The position numbers and the translations under genes were made by a program. The notes beneath the pieces were generated by a model. The model had not been told where the DNA came from, made no database searches, and saw only the letters and a list, made by a program, of their open reading frames with translations. 24,365 bases of DNA from JANMMJ01 sp964543235 (GTDB taxonomy: Bacteria; Pseudomonadota; Alphaproteobacteria; Rhizobiales; Aestuariivirgaceae), in contig CAZIXE010000051.1 in assembly GCA_964543235.1 (NCBI GenBank), positions 1 to 24,365 of the forward strand. The letters are read 5' to 3'. Below, one piece after another: positions 1-8,216 of the stretch (positions within the stretch are counted from its first letter, which is position 1; each line of letters starts with the position of its first letter).

Positions 1-75
1 TGGTGAGCCCGGATGGGATCGAACCATCGACCCTCTGATTAAAAGTCAGATGCTCTACCACTGAGCTACGGGCCC
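1..75 (-). tRNA. tRNA-Lys (anticodon TTT)
   Basis: Read on the minus strand this folds as a complete cloverleaf. The acceptor arm GGGCCCG pairs with CGGGCTC (one G-U), followed by discriminator A and an encoded CCA at positions 3-1. The D-arm is GCTCAGTGGTAGAGC. The anticodon stem TCTGA/TCAGA encloses the loop CTTTTAA with anticodon TTT, and the T-loop is GGTTCGATCCC. The anticodon assigns it to lysine. The gene is complete and its 3' end coincides with the window edge. Confidence 0.97.
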
Positions 76-434
76 GCCACGGGGAAGCGGGCGGACCATA
101 GTTGCGGTGGCGGTCACGGTCAATAGAAGGACCATGACCGGGTCATGGCGGCCTCGCCTCGCGGGCCCGTGTCAATCCGCCACCAGCACGACGCCGCTGT
201 TCATGACACGATCCGCGCCTTCCGCCTCTTGCCCGCGTTTGGCGCAAGTCGCCCCCTTCTTGAGCAGGCCGGGGGTTTCGCCTATGGGAATTAACCGTAA
301 CCTACTGGCCAGGCGCGGCCCGGCATGGCACTTGGCGGCAAGCCGCAGCATCTGCAACTTTTCCGGGAGCCCGTCCGCACACATGGCACAGACCGTGCTT
401 GTTTATCCCGCCAACAGACTGCAGATTTCCCGAA
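76..434. other. Intergenic region between tRNA-Lys and glmU
   Basis: No convincing gene is seen here. A weak plus-strand promoter candidate for glmU has TTGAGC at 260-265 and TATGGG at 283-288 with a 17-base spacer. A 70-codon minus-strand frame (172-384, ATG start, stop TGA) has GC-rich third positions and a protein-like composition with three Cys. It lacks a visible Shine-Dalgarno and I recognise no family, so it is not called as a gene. No terminator hairpin with a T-run was identified. Confidence 0.4.
95..123 (-). promoter_or_regulatory. Probable promoter of tRNA-Lys
   Basis: On the minus strand a -35 hexamer TTGACC (118-123) and a -10 hexamer TATGGT (95-100) are separated by exactly 17 bases. 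They lie about 20 bases upstream of the mature tRNA 5' end at 75. Spacing and position fit a housekeeping sigma-70-type promoter. This is a motif match only. Confidence 0.5.
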
Positions 435-1787
435 ATGACTGAATTCGCGCTCATCATCCTGGCCGCCGGCAAAGGCACCCGCATGAAATCGGCTCTGCCC
501 AAGGTCATGCACGGTGCCGCCGGTCGCAGCCTCCTGGGGCACGTGCTCAGTGCGGCCCAGGCCATTGATCCAAAGCGCGCGGTGGTGGTCACCGGCCCTG
601 GCATGCCTGAGGTCGCCGCCGAAGCCCGGCGCTTCCTTCCGATGGCGCAAACTGTCATCCAGGCGGAGCGTCTGGGTACCGGTCATGCCGCGGGCATGGC
701 GAGAGACGCACTCTCGGGTTTCACCGGGACGGTCGTGGTGCTTTATGGCGATGTGCCGTTGATCCGGCCCGAGACCATCGCGGCAATGGCCGCGGCGGTC
801 ACCGCCGCAACCCCGCTCGTGGTACTGGGCTTCCGGAGCGCCGCGCCGGAAGGGTATGGAAGGCTGCTCCGCAATGCCGCGGGGCAGGTAACTGCGATCC
901 GCGAGGAACTTGATGCATCCCCTGAAGAGCGAAAGATAAACCTCTGTAACTCGGGAATTATCGCCGTCGCGGCGGATATCTTGTGGCCACTGCTCGGCAA
1001 GCTCTCCAACGCCAATGCGAAGCGCGAATACTACCTCACCGATCTGGTCGAACTCGCCAATGCCGAAGGTCGCGCTGTGGGGTTCAGGGAATGCCCTGAA
1101 GCCGAGGTGATGGGCGTCAACACGCGCGCCCAGCTTGCCGAGATCGAGCGGCAGCTCCAGGACCGCTACCGCCGCCACGCGATGGAGTGCGGGGTGACTC
1201 TGGTTGCGCCTGAGACCGTGTTCTTGTCTGCCGATACCCGCTTCGGCACCGACGTGGTCGTCGAGCCCCATGTGGTGTTTGGACCCGGCGTCGAGGTCGG
1301 CAGCAATGTCACGATCCTTGCCTATTCGCACATCGAGGGTGCGCGGATTGGCGACGGGGTGCGCATTGGCCCCTTTGCGCGGCTGCGGCCGGGCGCGGTG
1401 ATCGGCCGGGATGCGCATGTTGGCAACTTTGTCGAGATCAAGAACGCCGAACTCGGTACCGGCGCCAAGGCCAATCACCTCACTTACATTGGTGATGCCC
1501 GGATTGGCGCCAAGTCGAACATCGGTGCCGGGACGATCACTTGCAACTATGACGGCTTCGAGAAGCACCTGACCGAAATCGGTAGTGATGTGTTTGTCGG
1601 CTCCAATACGGCCCTCGTGGCGCCCGTCAAGGTCGGCGACGGCGCCAACATCGGTGCTGGCAGTGTCATTACCAGGGATGTTCCAGCCCACGCCCTGGCG
1701 CTGACCCGTGGTCCCCTGGAAATGCGCGAGGGCTGGGCTGCCAGGTACCGCGAGATCAAGAAGGCACGCAAGAAGAGCAAGGGTTAG
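435..1787 (+). CDS. glmU: Bifunctional UDP-GlcNAc pyrophosphorylase / glucosamine-1-phosphate N-acetyltransferase
   Basis: GlmU acetylates glucosamine-1-P with acetyl-CoA (C-terminal domain), then transfers UMP from UTP to give UDP-GlcNAc (N-terminal domain). This is the cytoplasmic precursor of peptidoglycan and lipid A. The 450-residue product begins with the nucleotidyltransferase signature LAAGKGTRMKSALPK (residues 9-23). Its C-terminal half is a left-handed beta-helix of hexapeptide repeats (for example IGDGVRIGPFARLRPGAVIG), with the conserved stretch KANHLTYIGDARIG and GTITCNYDG. Length is typical. The ATG at 435 is preferred because it places the signature at the usual distance from the N-terminus; an in-frame TTG at 399 would add 12 atypical residues. 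No clear Shine-Dalgarno is visible. glmS follows 3 bases downstream, so the two are an operon for amino-sugar synthesis. Confidence 0.97.
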   Translation: MTEFALIILAAGKGTRMKSALPKVMHGAAGRSLLGHVLSAAQAIDPKRAVVVTGPGMPEVAAEARRFLPMAQTVIQAERLGTGHAAGMARDALSGFTGTVVVLYGDVPLIRPETIAAMAAAVTAATPLVVLGFRSAAPEGYGRLLRNAAGQVTAIREELDASPEERKINLCNSGIIAVAADILWPLLGKLSNANAKREYYLTDLVELANAEGRAVGFRECPEAEVMGVNTRAQLAEIERQLQDRYRRHAMECGVTLVAPETVFLSADTRFGTDVVVEPHVVFGPGVEVGSNVTILAYSHIEGARIGDGVRIGPFARLRPGAVIGRDAHVGNFVEIKNAELGTGAKANHLTYIGDARIGAKSNIGAGTITCNYDGFEKHLTEIGSDVFVGSNTALVAPVKVGDGANIGAGSVITRDVPAHALALTRGPLEMREGWAARYREIKKARKKSKG

Positions 1788-1790
1788 TCC

Positions 1791-3617
1791 ATGTGTGGAA
1801 TCGTCGGAATTCTCGGCAAGCAGCCGGTGGCTGAAGGCATTGTTGCGGCCCTGCGGCGGCTCGAATACCGCGGCTACGACTCGGCCGGCGTGGCGACCAT
1901 CGAGAACCATCGGATCGAGCGCCGCCGCGCCGTCGGCAAGTTGCACAATCTCGCCGATGTGCTCGCCAGAAACCCGCTGCATGGAACCGTGGGGATCGGT
2001 CATACCCGCTGGGCCACACATGGCGGCGTGACCGAAGCCAATGCCCATCCGCACATCGTCGATGGCGTGGTCATCGTCCACAACGGCATTATCGAAAACT
2101 TCCGGACACTGAAGGATGAGCTGACGGCCGGCGGGGCGACCTTCTCAACCCAGACCGACACCGAGGTCGTGGCTCAGCTGATTGCCCGCGAGCGCTCGCG
2201 CGGCAAGTCTGCGCGCGAGGCAGTACAGGCGGTGCTCAAGCGGCTGGAAGGCGCCTTTGCGCTCGCCATCATGTTCAAGGACGAAGACGACCTGATGATC
2301 GGCGCCCGCAACGGTCCACCGCTCGCCGTCGGCCATGGCGATGGCGAAATGTATCTCGGCTCCGATGCCATTGCACTCTCACCTTTCACCAACCGCATCA
2401 CCTATCTGGAGGATGGCGACTGGGCGGTGCTGACCCGCAACTCGCTTGAGATCCTTGACGGGCAGGGGCAGCGCGTGGAGCGGCCGATGAGCTTCTCGCA
2501 GGCTTCGGCCATGCTCGTCGACAAGGGCAATCACCGCCACTTCATGGCCAAGGAGATAGCCGAACAGCCCGAAGTCGTCGGCCACACCCTCGCCGAGTTC
2601 GTCGATTTCGCCGACCGCTCGGTCACCCTGCCGGACAGCCTGCCCTTCGACTTCAAGGATCTGGACCGGCTGACGATAACCGCCTGCGGCACCGCCTCCT
2701 ATGCGGGGCTCGCCGCCAAGTACTGGTTCGAGCGCATTGCCAGGCTTCCCGCCGAGGTCGATATCGCCTCGGAGTTCCGTTACCGGGAGGCGCCATTGAC
2801 TCCCCGGGGCCTCACCGTCGTGATCTCGCAGTCCGGCGAGACGGCGGACACGCTTGCGGCGCTGCGTTACAGCAGGGCGCAGGGCCAGCATACGCTGGCC
2901 ATCGTCAATGTCCCCGAGTCGACGATCGCACGCGAAGCGGAATCGGTTTTGCGCACCTTTGCCGGTCCGGAGATCGGAGTGGCCTCGACCAAGGCCTTCA
3001 CCTGCCAGCTCACGGTGCTGGCCTGCCTGGCTATTGCCGCAGGCAAGGCGCGCGGCACGGTTCCGCGCGAGCAGGAACAGGAACTCGTCCATGCATTGAT
3101 AGAAGCGCCGCGGCACATGACCGAGACGTTGAAGCATGAGAAGCACATTGCCGGCGTTGCGCGTGAGATCGCGGCGGCCCGTGACGTGCTGTTCCTCGGC
3201 CGCGGCATCAACTTTCCGATCGCGCTCGAAGGCGCGCTCAAGCTCAAGGAAATTTCCTATATCCACGCCGAAGGCTATGCCGCCGGCGAACTCAAGCACG
3301 GTCCGATCGCGCTGATCGACGAGCATGTGCCGGTGATCGTCATCGCGCCGCGCGACGAGCTTTTCGACAAGACCATGTCAAACATGGAAGAAGTGGCGGC
3401 ACGCGGCGGCAAGATCGTGCTGCTCACCGACGAGGAGGGCCACAAGGCGGGCAAGAACAAGACCTTCCGCGAAATCATCGTTCCCCAGGCACATCCCTTC
3501 ATCTCGCCGCTGCTCTATGCCGTGCCGGTGCAGCTCCTCGCCTACCACGCCGCGGTGTTCATGGGAACCGATGTCGATCAGCCTCGCAACCTCGCGAAGT
3601 CGGTCACGGTGGAATAG
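1791..3617 (+). CDS. glmS: Glutamine-fructose-6-phosphate aminotransferase (isomerizing)
   Basis: GlmS makes glucosamine-6-P from fructose-6-P and glutamine, the committed step of hexosamine synthesis. The 608-residue protein starts MCGIVGILG, exposing the N-terminal nucleophile Cys after Met removal. The class II glutaminase domain shows YRGYDSAG, HTRWATHG and HNGIIEN. Two SIS domains follow, with CGTASYAG, SQSGETADTLAALR and KEISYIHAEGYAAGELKHGPIAL, and the protein ends in the canonical LAKSVTVE. Length matches the family. It starts 3 bases after the glmU stop, with an AAGGG sequence 8 bases upstream. No glmS ribozyme is apparent. It is convergent with hspQ, with only 18 bases between stop codons. 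Confidence 0.98.
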   Translation: MCGIVGILGKQPVAEGIVAALRRLEYRGYDSAGVATIENHRIERRRAVGKLHNLADVLARNPLHGTVGIGHTRWATHGGVTEANAHPHIVDGVVIVHNGIIENFRTLKDELTAGGATFSTQTDTEVVAQLIARERSRGKSAREAVQAVLKRLEGAFALAIMFKDEDDLMIGARNGPPLAVGHGDGEMYLGSDAIALSPFTNRITYLEDGDWAVLTRNSLEILDGQGQRVERPMSFSQASAMLVDKGNHRHFMAKEIAEQPEVVGHTLAEFVDFADRSVTLPDSLPFDFKDLDRLTITACGTASYAGLAAKYWFERIARLPAEVDIASEFRYREAPLTPRGLTVVISQSGETADTLAALRYSRAQGQHTLAIVNVPESTIAREAESVLRTFAGPEIGVASTKAFTCQLTVLACLAIAAGKARGTVPREQEQELVHALIEAPRHMTETLKHEKHIAGVAREIAAARDVLFLGRGINFPIALEGALKLKEISYIHAEGYAAGELKHGPIALIDEHVPVIVIAPRDELFDKTMSNMEEVAARGGKIVLLTDEEGHKAGKNKTFREIIVPQAHPFISPLLYAVPVQLLAYHAAVFMGTDVDQPRNLAKSVTVE

Positions 3618-3635
3618 CTTGACTGACCCGCAACG

Positions 3636-3974
3636 CTAGTTGGTATGGCGCGGCCGCGGCCGGTAGACCGACTTCGACGGATCGAAGCTCTGGAAATATT
3701 CGCGCAGCTGCGGATGGCGGCACGGTTCGCCGGTGTCGTCGATCAGGAGATTCTGCTCGGACACATAAGCCACGTATTCAGTCTCTTCGTTCTCGGCGAG
3801 CAGGTGATAAAACGGCTGGTCCTTCGACGGGCGGATTTCCTCCGGTATCGAGTTCCACCACTCTTCCGTGTTGGCGAATTCGGGATCGACGTCAAATATA
3901 ACGCCGCGAAAGGGGAACAGGCGGTGCCTGACCACCTGGCCGATACTGAATTTTGCTGTCCGCAACGCACCCAT
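3636..3974 (-). CDS. hspQ: Heat shock protein HspQ (hemimethylated-DNA-binding / YccV-like family)
   Basis: The 112-residue product has the full HspQ/YccV-like domain: AKFSIGQVVRHRLFPFRGVIFDVDPEF near the N-terminus, WWNSIPEE, then the block DQPFYHLLAENEETEYVAYVSEQNLL. In enterobacteria HspQ binds hemimethylated oriC DNA and acts as a specificity-enhancing factor for Lon; the role here is inferred from family. I start at the ATG at 3974; an in-frame GTG at 3980 would add two residues. No Shine-Dalgarno is clear. A heat-shock-like promoter candidate sits immediately upstream. It is convergent with glmS. Confidence 0.9.
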   Translation of the reverse strand: MGALRTAKFSIGQVVRHRLFPFRGVIFDVDPEFANTEEWWNSIPEEIRPSKDQPFYHLLAENEETEYVAYVSEQNLLIDDTGEPCRHPQLREYFQSFDPSKSVYRPRPRHTN

Positions 3975-3983
3975 GCCCACAGA

Positions 3984-4013
3984 TAAATGGCAGTCTGGGC
4001 GTCAAACGTCAAT
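3984..4013 (-). promoter_or_regulatory. Candidate sigma-32-like (heat-shock) promoter of hspQ
   Basis: On the minus strand ATTGACG (4007-4013) and GCCATTTA (3984-3991) are separated by 15 bases. The downstream element resembles the sigma-32 -10 consensus CCCCATTTA, and the short spacer suits sigma-32. The expected transcription start is about 3977, only a few bases from the ATG at 3974, which would make the transcript nearly leaderless. The gene being a heat-shock gene adds plausibility, but the -35 match is partial. Confidence 0.35.
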
Positions 4014-4185
4014 GAACGCCCAATGGCTGATCTGTTAAGGGTAAAGCACGATTTCTGCGGCAATTCAGATCACATGCGGATGCGTCGCGCCGGCTTCGCC
4101 GTTGCAAGCTCCCCCTCCGCCCGGCGGTCGCAGAAGCGGACGCCTGCCTGCTGGCACCGCTCTTGTTCCAGGCCCTCCCAAGGAT

Positions 4186-5373
4186 TTAGCCGCCCATGAT
4201 GCGTGGCAGGCCCGAAACGGGACCGAGCCCGGCACGCATGACGCGCTGGCGCAGGAATGGCAGCGAGCCGATCGCCGTGAGTCCCAGATTCCGTGCGGCC
4301 GCGAAGACCTCCGAACCGCTGAGCAGGGTGCGGTTGGTCGTGTCGATGAGGGCCTGGCGCGCCGTGACATCGAAGCGCCGGGCAGCCTGATAGGCGGAAA
4401 GCACGCCCGGACCGCCAGGATCGGCACCGGCAGCGATGGCATCGCAGGCGAGTTCGGCGGCGTGCGCGGCATCGCGCAGCGACATGTTGAGGCCCTGGGC
4501 GCCGATGGGCGGCACAACATGGCCTGCCTCGCCGAGCAGCATGATGCGGTTTCCGGCAAACTGCTCGGCAAGCAGCCCGCGCATCGGAAAGGCCTTGCGC
4601 GGCCCGACATCGCTGATCCGCCCGAGCTCGCCGTGGCAGGCAAGCTGGATTTCGGCAGCGAGGCGCCTGTCGTCCATGGCCATGAGTTCATTGATACGTG
4701 GCGGCCGCTCCATCCAGACGAGGCTCGAACGCAGGCCGGGCAGGGGAACGGTGGTGAAGGGGCCACCGGCACGGTGATATTCTCTCGAAGTGTGGTCGTG
4801 CGCGGCGCTGTGCGCAAAACTCGTGGCCAGTGCTTCCTGGTCGTAGCTCCAGCGCCGCACTTTGATCCCTGCCGCGTTCCGGAGCAGCGATGCGGCCCCG
4901 TCTGCCGCAAGTGCAAGGCGCGCGCTGAAGATGCCGTGCGAACAGGTCAGTTCGCAGGCGTCATCTGAAGCCACGACCGCCGTCACCGGGGCACGGACCA
5001 GTTCCACGCCAAGTGTCGCGGCCCGAGCCGTGAGCGCTTCGATGAGCGCGGAGAGCGCAATGTTCCAGCCGAACGCCTCGAGCCCGATTTCGGAGGCGGC
5101 GAAACAGATGTCCGGACCCTTGAACATGCCGCCGCTGTCGTCCACCAGGCGCAATCGGCGCAGCGCTGCCGAAACTTCGCATAACGGCTCCGGCCACACC
5201 CCGAGATGGGCGAGCAGGTCGATCGACGGGCGCATCAGCGCCACAGTGCGCGGATCGTCCGCTGCTGTTTGCGCGGCGATCAGCGTTGTGGCAACTCCTT
5301 CCTCGGCGGTCAGGCACGCTGCAGCAAGCCCCGCCGGCCCCCCGCCCACCACGATGACATCGCGTTCCTGCAT
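4186..5373 (-). CDS. UbiH/UbiF/COQ6-family FAD-dependent hydroxylase
   Basis: This is a 395-residue class A flavoprotein monooxygenase, probably hydroxylating the ubiquinone ring with NAD(P)H and O2 at the membrane. The N-terminal dinucleotide-binding motif is VIVVGGGPAGLAAA (GGGPAG at residues 10-15). A middle DG-type motif, LALAADGAASLLRNAAGI, and the C-terminal FAD signature GEAGHVVPPIGAQGLNMSLRDA are characteristic of UbiH-like enzymes. Length is typical. An open frame extends to 5607, but the ATG at 5373 is chosen because it puts the Rossmann motif at the start. It is divergent from the DUF2182 gene with about 80 bases between starts. The ring position hydroxylated cannot be told from the sequence. 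Confidence 0.88.
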   Translation of the reverse strand: MQERDVIVVGGGPAGLAAACLTAEEGVATTLIAAQTAADDPRTVALMRPSIDLLAHLGVWPEPLCEVSAALRRLRLVDDSGGMFKGPDICFAASEIGLEAFGWNIALSALIEALTARAATLGVELVRAPVTAVVASDDACELTCSHGIFSARLALAADGAASLLRNAAGIKVRRWSYDQEALATSFAHSAAHDHTSREYHRAGGPFTTVPLPGLRSSLVWMERPPRINELMAMDDRRLAAEIQLACHGELGRISDVGPRKAFPMRGLLAEQFAGNRIMLLGEAGHVVPPIGAQGLNMSLRDAAHAAELACDAIAAGADPGGPGVLSAYQAARRFDVTARQALIDTTNRTLLSGSEVFAAARNLGLTAIGSLPFLRQRVMRAGLGPVSGLPRIMGG

Positions 5374-5453
5374 GGCCGACAGGTGGCGCAGCGGCGGCCG
5401 TTTCGCAAGAGAGGCCGTTGTCGCGGCCAGCAGGTCTGCTAGAACTTGCGGCG

Positions 5454-6227
5454 ATGACGGTGACTGTGCTGCGGCAGTTTTCTTCCGCCCCCCGGCTGGT
5501 GGCCTGGCTTTGCCTGACTGGCATTGCCGCGACCGCCTGGCTACTTGTCTTGCGGCTGGCCCCCGGCGATGGCCTTGGCTTTCTGTGCCTGCCCTATACC
5601 CCGGCATGGACCTTGACTGAATACGGGGTATCGCTGGTGATGTGGCTTGCCATGGCCCTCGCCATGATGTTGCCGAGTGCCGCCCCGATGCTCAGCACCT
5701 ATCTCGACATCCAGGAAGCGGCTTCGGCAAAAGCCATGATCATCCCGTCCGCCGGGCTGCTCGGTCTCGGCTATGGCGTGGCTTGGCTCGGTTTCGCGGT
5801 GGCCGCCACGCTGCTTCAGGGTCTCGTCCGGCTGGGCGGCGGAATGGATTGGCCATGGGCTGCCGGCTTGCTGCTGATCGCCGCGGGGGTCTATCAGTTT
5901 TCGCACCTGAAACACGCCTGCCTCACCAAGTGCCGCCAGCCAATGCCGTATTTCCTGGCGAACTGGTCGGAGCGTCCTCACGCAATCTTCCGCATGGGCC
6001 TGCAGCAGGGCCTGTTCTGCGTCGGCTGCTGCTGGGCGATGATGCTGCTGGCGTTGGTGGCAGGGTTCATGCACCCGGTCTGGATGGCTGCGGTCGCCGC
6101 GCTCGCGGTCCTTGAGAAGGTTCTGCCGCAGCCGCGGTCCCTGGTCATGGGCACGGGCATTGGCCTGATCGCGGCCGGGACCGTGCTGTTGAGCGCGACG
6201 GGGGAGGGTGGCTATGCAATCTGGTGA
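5454..6227 (+). CDS. DUF2182 family predicted metal-binding integral membrane protein
   Basis: The 257-residue protein has about six hydrophobic segments, including near residues 15-35, 58-80, 98-122, 134-150, 185-220 and 232-248. It carries the DUF2182-type features WLAMALAMMLPSAAPML and YQFSHLKHACLTKCRQP (Cys156 and Cys160), then FCVGCCWAMM (Cys189, 192, 193). These Cys/His clusters suggest metal binding or redox activity, but I know of no proven biochemical role. The ATG at 5454 is chosen over the TTG at 5418, which would add 12 residues before the first membrane segment. The 3' end overlaps the DUF1326 gene by 14 bases, so the two are translationally coupled and probably work together. 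Confidence 0.8.
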   Translation: MTVTVLRQFSSAPRLVAWLCLTGIAATAWLLVLRLAPGDGLGFLCLPYTPAWTLTEYGVSLVMWLAMALAMMLPSAAPMLSTYLDIQEAASAKAMIIPSAGLLGLGYGVAWLGFAVAATLLQGLVRLGGGMDWPWAAGLLLIAAGVYQFSHLKHACLTKCRQPMPYFLANWSERPHAIFRMGLQQGLFCVGCCWAMMLLALVAGFMHPVWMAAVAALAVLEKVLPQPRSLVMGTGIGLIAAGTVLLSATGEGGYAIW

Positions 6228-6831
6228 GCCGTGGCAGATCACCGGCGAACTCATGCTCTCGTGCAACTGCACGGTATTCTGCCCTTGCGTCCTGTCGCTC
6301 GGCAAACACCCGCCGACCGAGGGCTACTGCCAGACCTGGGGCGGTGTCAGGATCGACGCCGGGCATTTCGGTGACATTCCGCTTGCCGGCATCGCCATGG
6401 GGCTCATCATCGAAATTCCCGGCCAGATGTCGCGCGGCAACTGGTCGGCCGGCGTGTTCATCGATAACAGTGCCGACATCTACCAGGTCAAGGCGCTGAC
6501 CCGCATCATGACTGGCAAGGCCGGCGGCACCACCAGGTTGCTGTCGATCCTCGTCGGCAGGTTCCTCGGCGTCTGGCAGGAGGACGTGAGGTACGAGGTT
6601 GAAGGCAATGTCCGCCGCTTCTCGATTCCAAAGATCATCGACGGCGAAATCGTACCGGTCCCGGGTCAGGCGCCTGACCGGCCCACGCTGATCGAGAACA
6701 GCCAGTACTGGATCGGTCCTCGAATCATTGTGGCGAGTGCCACCCGGAGCCGGTTTCGCTTTCAGGGCCGCAACTGGGACTTCAAAGGCCGCAGCGCGGA
6801 GATCGTGCCGCTCTCCTGGAGTGGACCCTGA
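6214..6831 (+). CDS. DUF1326 domain-containing protein
   Basis: The 205-residue soluble protein matches DUF1326. It opens with WQITGELMLSCNCTVFCPC (Cys17, 19, 23, 25), followed by GYCQTWGGVRIDAGHFGDI with Cys39. This compact CxC...CxC cluster is a likely metal or redox centre; function is unknown. The ATG at 6214 is preferred because GGGGAGGG lies 6 bases upstream. An in-frame GTG at 6208 would overlap that Shine-Dalgarno. It overlaps the end of the DUF2182 gene, a partner with which DUF1326 genes are frequently found. Its stop lies 2 bases from the stop of the convergent GST gene. Confidence 0.82.
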   Translation: MQSGEPWQITGELMLSCNCTVFCPCVLSLGKHPPTEGYCQTWGGVRIDAGHFGDIPLAGIAMGLIIEIPGQMSRGNWSAGVFIDNSADIYQVKALTRIMTGKAGGTTRLLSILVGRFLGVWQEDVRYEVEGNVRRFSIPKIIDGEIVPVPGQAPDRPTLIENSQYWIGPRIIVASATRSRFRFQGRNWDFKGRSAEIVPLSWSGP

Positions 6832-6833
6832 AC

Positions 6834-7442
6834 TCAGCCAGGCTGGGTCTGCACCATGCTGTCGCGGCCGGCGAATGTGGCATGGAAGGCGGCAAGTCCC
6901 GGGTGGCCGCTGCGCCAGCTCCAGTCGGGCAGCCGGAAGTCGATATAGCTCAGTGCCACCGCGGTGGCGATCGAGCCGGCATTGGTATCCTCGAGACAGG
7001 CGATCCAGTGGGCTTCGAGACCGTCGAAGACATGCGCGGCCCGCAACTTCGTGCGCTCCATCCAGCCCTGCCACTGCAGCCCTTGCGGGCGCGCTGCCGT
7101 CTCGTAGCGAAAGGCCACGGCGCTGTCGGCAAGTCCCATGGCCAGGGCCTGCAGGGTGAGCACCCGGAACCGCTTCACGCCCTCGTCGGGCAGCAGGTTC
7201 TTGTTGCCGGAGATATGGCACAGATACTCGACAATGACGCGGCTGTCATAGAGTGGGTGGCCGTGGTCGGTCACCAGGACCGGGATCTTGCCGAGCGGGG
7301 CGATTTTCGCCAGTTCGGCATTGGCGGCGGCAGGGTCCACCTTGGCATCGACGCGCGTCACCCGTCCGGCGAGGCCGACCTCATGGGCTGTCACCAGGAC
7401 GGTGCGTACAAAGGGTGAGATCAGGTCGCCATAGAGTTTCAT
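6834..7442 (-). CDS. Glutathione S-transferase family protein
   Basis: The 202-residue protein has a thioredoxin-fold N-terminal domain beginning MKLYGDLISPFVRTVLVTAHE, with Ser9 in the catalytic region. It also has KIPVLVTDHGHPLYDSRVIVEYL (cis-Pro loop, and the gamma-glutamyl-binding Asp66-Ser67). An all-helical C-terminal domain follows, ending WSWRSGHPGLAAFHATFAGRDS. It should conjugate glutathione to electrophiles or act as a glutathione-dependent oxidoreductase; the substrate is unknown. The Shine-Dalgarno GGAGG lies 7 bases before the ATG. It lies downstream of the peroxiredoxin gene on the same strand but is separated by a terminator. It is convergent with the DUF1326 gene. Confidence 0.9.
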   Translation of the reverse strand: MKLYGDLISPFVRTVLVTAHEVGLAGRVTRVDAKVDPAAANAELAKIAPLGKIPVLVTDHGHPLYDSRVIVEYLCHISGNKNLLPDEGVKRFRVLTLQALAMGLADSAVAFRYETAARPQGLQWQGWMERTKLRAAHVFDGLEAHWIACLEDTNAGSIATAVALSYIDFRLPDWSWRSGHPGLAAFHATFAGRDSMVQTQPG

Positions 7443-7487
7443 GGCTTCGCCTCCGTTTGTCCTCCCCTATCGCAAGGCCCTGTAAAT

Positions 7488-7515
7488 GAAAAGCCCCGGG
7501 GCAGGGCCCGGGGCT
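7488..7515 (-). terminator. Rho-independent terminator downstream of the peroxiredoxin gene
   Basis: A perfect 9-base inverted repeat, AGCCCCGGG (7492-7500) with CCCGGGGCT (7507-7515), encloses a 6-base loop. Read on the minus strand the hairpin is followed by a short T-run (TTTT, then CATTT). It lies 18 bases after the peroxiredoxin stop and before the GST start, so it should separate the two minus-strand transcripts. Confidence 0.75.
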
Positions 7516-7533
7516 GAAGCGGAGTATTGCGGC

Positions 7534-8196
7534 TCAGGGCCCTGGCTGCGGCACGACGCGGAGATAGGGCTTCAGCGTCTTCCAGCCGCCCGGGAATTTC
7601 TCCTTGGCCGCCTCGTCACTCACCGAGGCGAGGATGATGACGTCTTCGCCCGGCTTCCAGTTGGCGGGGGTTGCCACTGACTTGGTGGCGGTGAGTTGCA
7701 GCGAGTCGATGACTCGCAGCACCTCGTTGAAATTGCGCCCGGTGCTCATCGGATAGGTGATCATCAGCTTGATGCGCTTGTCGGGGCCGATGATATACAC
7801 ATTGCGCACCGTCTGATTGTCGGCGGCGGTGCGCCCCTTGGCATCACCCGAGGCGTTGGGATGGATCATGCCGTAGAGCTTGGAAACCTCGAGAGTGCTG
7901 TCGCCGATCATCGGATAGTTCACGGCAGCCCCCGTGACGTCCTTGATGTCGTTCTTCCAGCGCTGGTGATCCTCCACCGAGTCGACGGAGATGCCGATCA
8001 GCTTGACCCCGCGCTTGTCGAATTCGTGTTTCATCTGCGCCATGGAGCCGAGCTCGGTCGTGCACACCGGCGTAAAGTCTTTGGGATGCGAGAAAAACAC
8101 CGCCCAGGAACCGTCGATGTAGTCGTGGAACTTGATTCTGCCTTCGGTAGTGTCGGCTTCGAAATCAGGGGCGATATCGCCAAGCTGCAATGCCAT
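7534..8196 (-). CDS. 1-Cys peroxiredoxin (Prx6-type)
   Basis: The 220-residue thiol peroxidase has the AhpC/TSA core (IAPDFEADTTEGRIKFHDYI) with the peroxidatic site HPKDFTPVCTTELG (Cys45). It has the Prx6-type extended C-terminal domain (PMSTGRNFNEVLRVIDSLQLT...ATPANWKPGEDVII). Cys45 is the only cysteine, so there is no resolving Cys and an external reductant is required. It reduces H2O2 and organic hydroperoxides in the cytoplasm. The ATG at 8196 is fixed by AAGGAGG (8202-8208) 5 bases upstream; the longer open frame to 8631 is not supported. It is divergent from the amidohydrolase gene across about 195 bases that hold an inverted repeat. Confidence 0.95.
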   Translation of the reverse strand: MALQLGDIAPDFEADTTEGRIKFHDYIDGSWAVFFSHPKDFTPVCTTELGSMAQMKHEFDKRGVKLIGISVDSVEDHQRWKNDIKDVTGAAVNYPMIGDSTLEVSKLYGMIHPNASGDAKGRTAADNQTVRNVYIIGPDKRIKLMITYPMSTGRNFNEVLRVIDSLQLTATKSVATPANWKPGEDVIILASVSDEAAKEKFPGGWKTLKPYLRVVPQPGP

Positions 8197-8216
8197 TGGA
8201 GCCTCCTTTGTGACCT

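Noticed and set aside
172..384. 70-codon minus-strand frame upstream of glmU
   Set aside because: It has a protein-like composition with GC-rich third positions but no Shine-Dalgarno, no recognised family and no operon support. Left as a note in the intergenic entry.
107..442. 111-codon plus-strand frame upstream of and overlapping glmU
   Set aside because: No Shine-Dalgarno, no domain, and it overlaps the glmU start out of frame.
291..2081. 596-codon minus-strand open frame over glmU and the start of glmS
   Set aside because: Shadow of two certain genes; no domain and no Shine-Dalgarno.
5374..5607. 78-residue N-terminal extension of the UbiH-family protein
   Set aside because: It would overlap the divergent DUF2182 gene, and the Rossmann motif belongs at the N-terminus.
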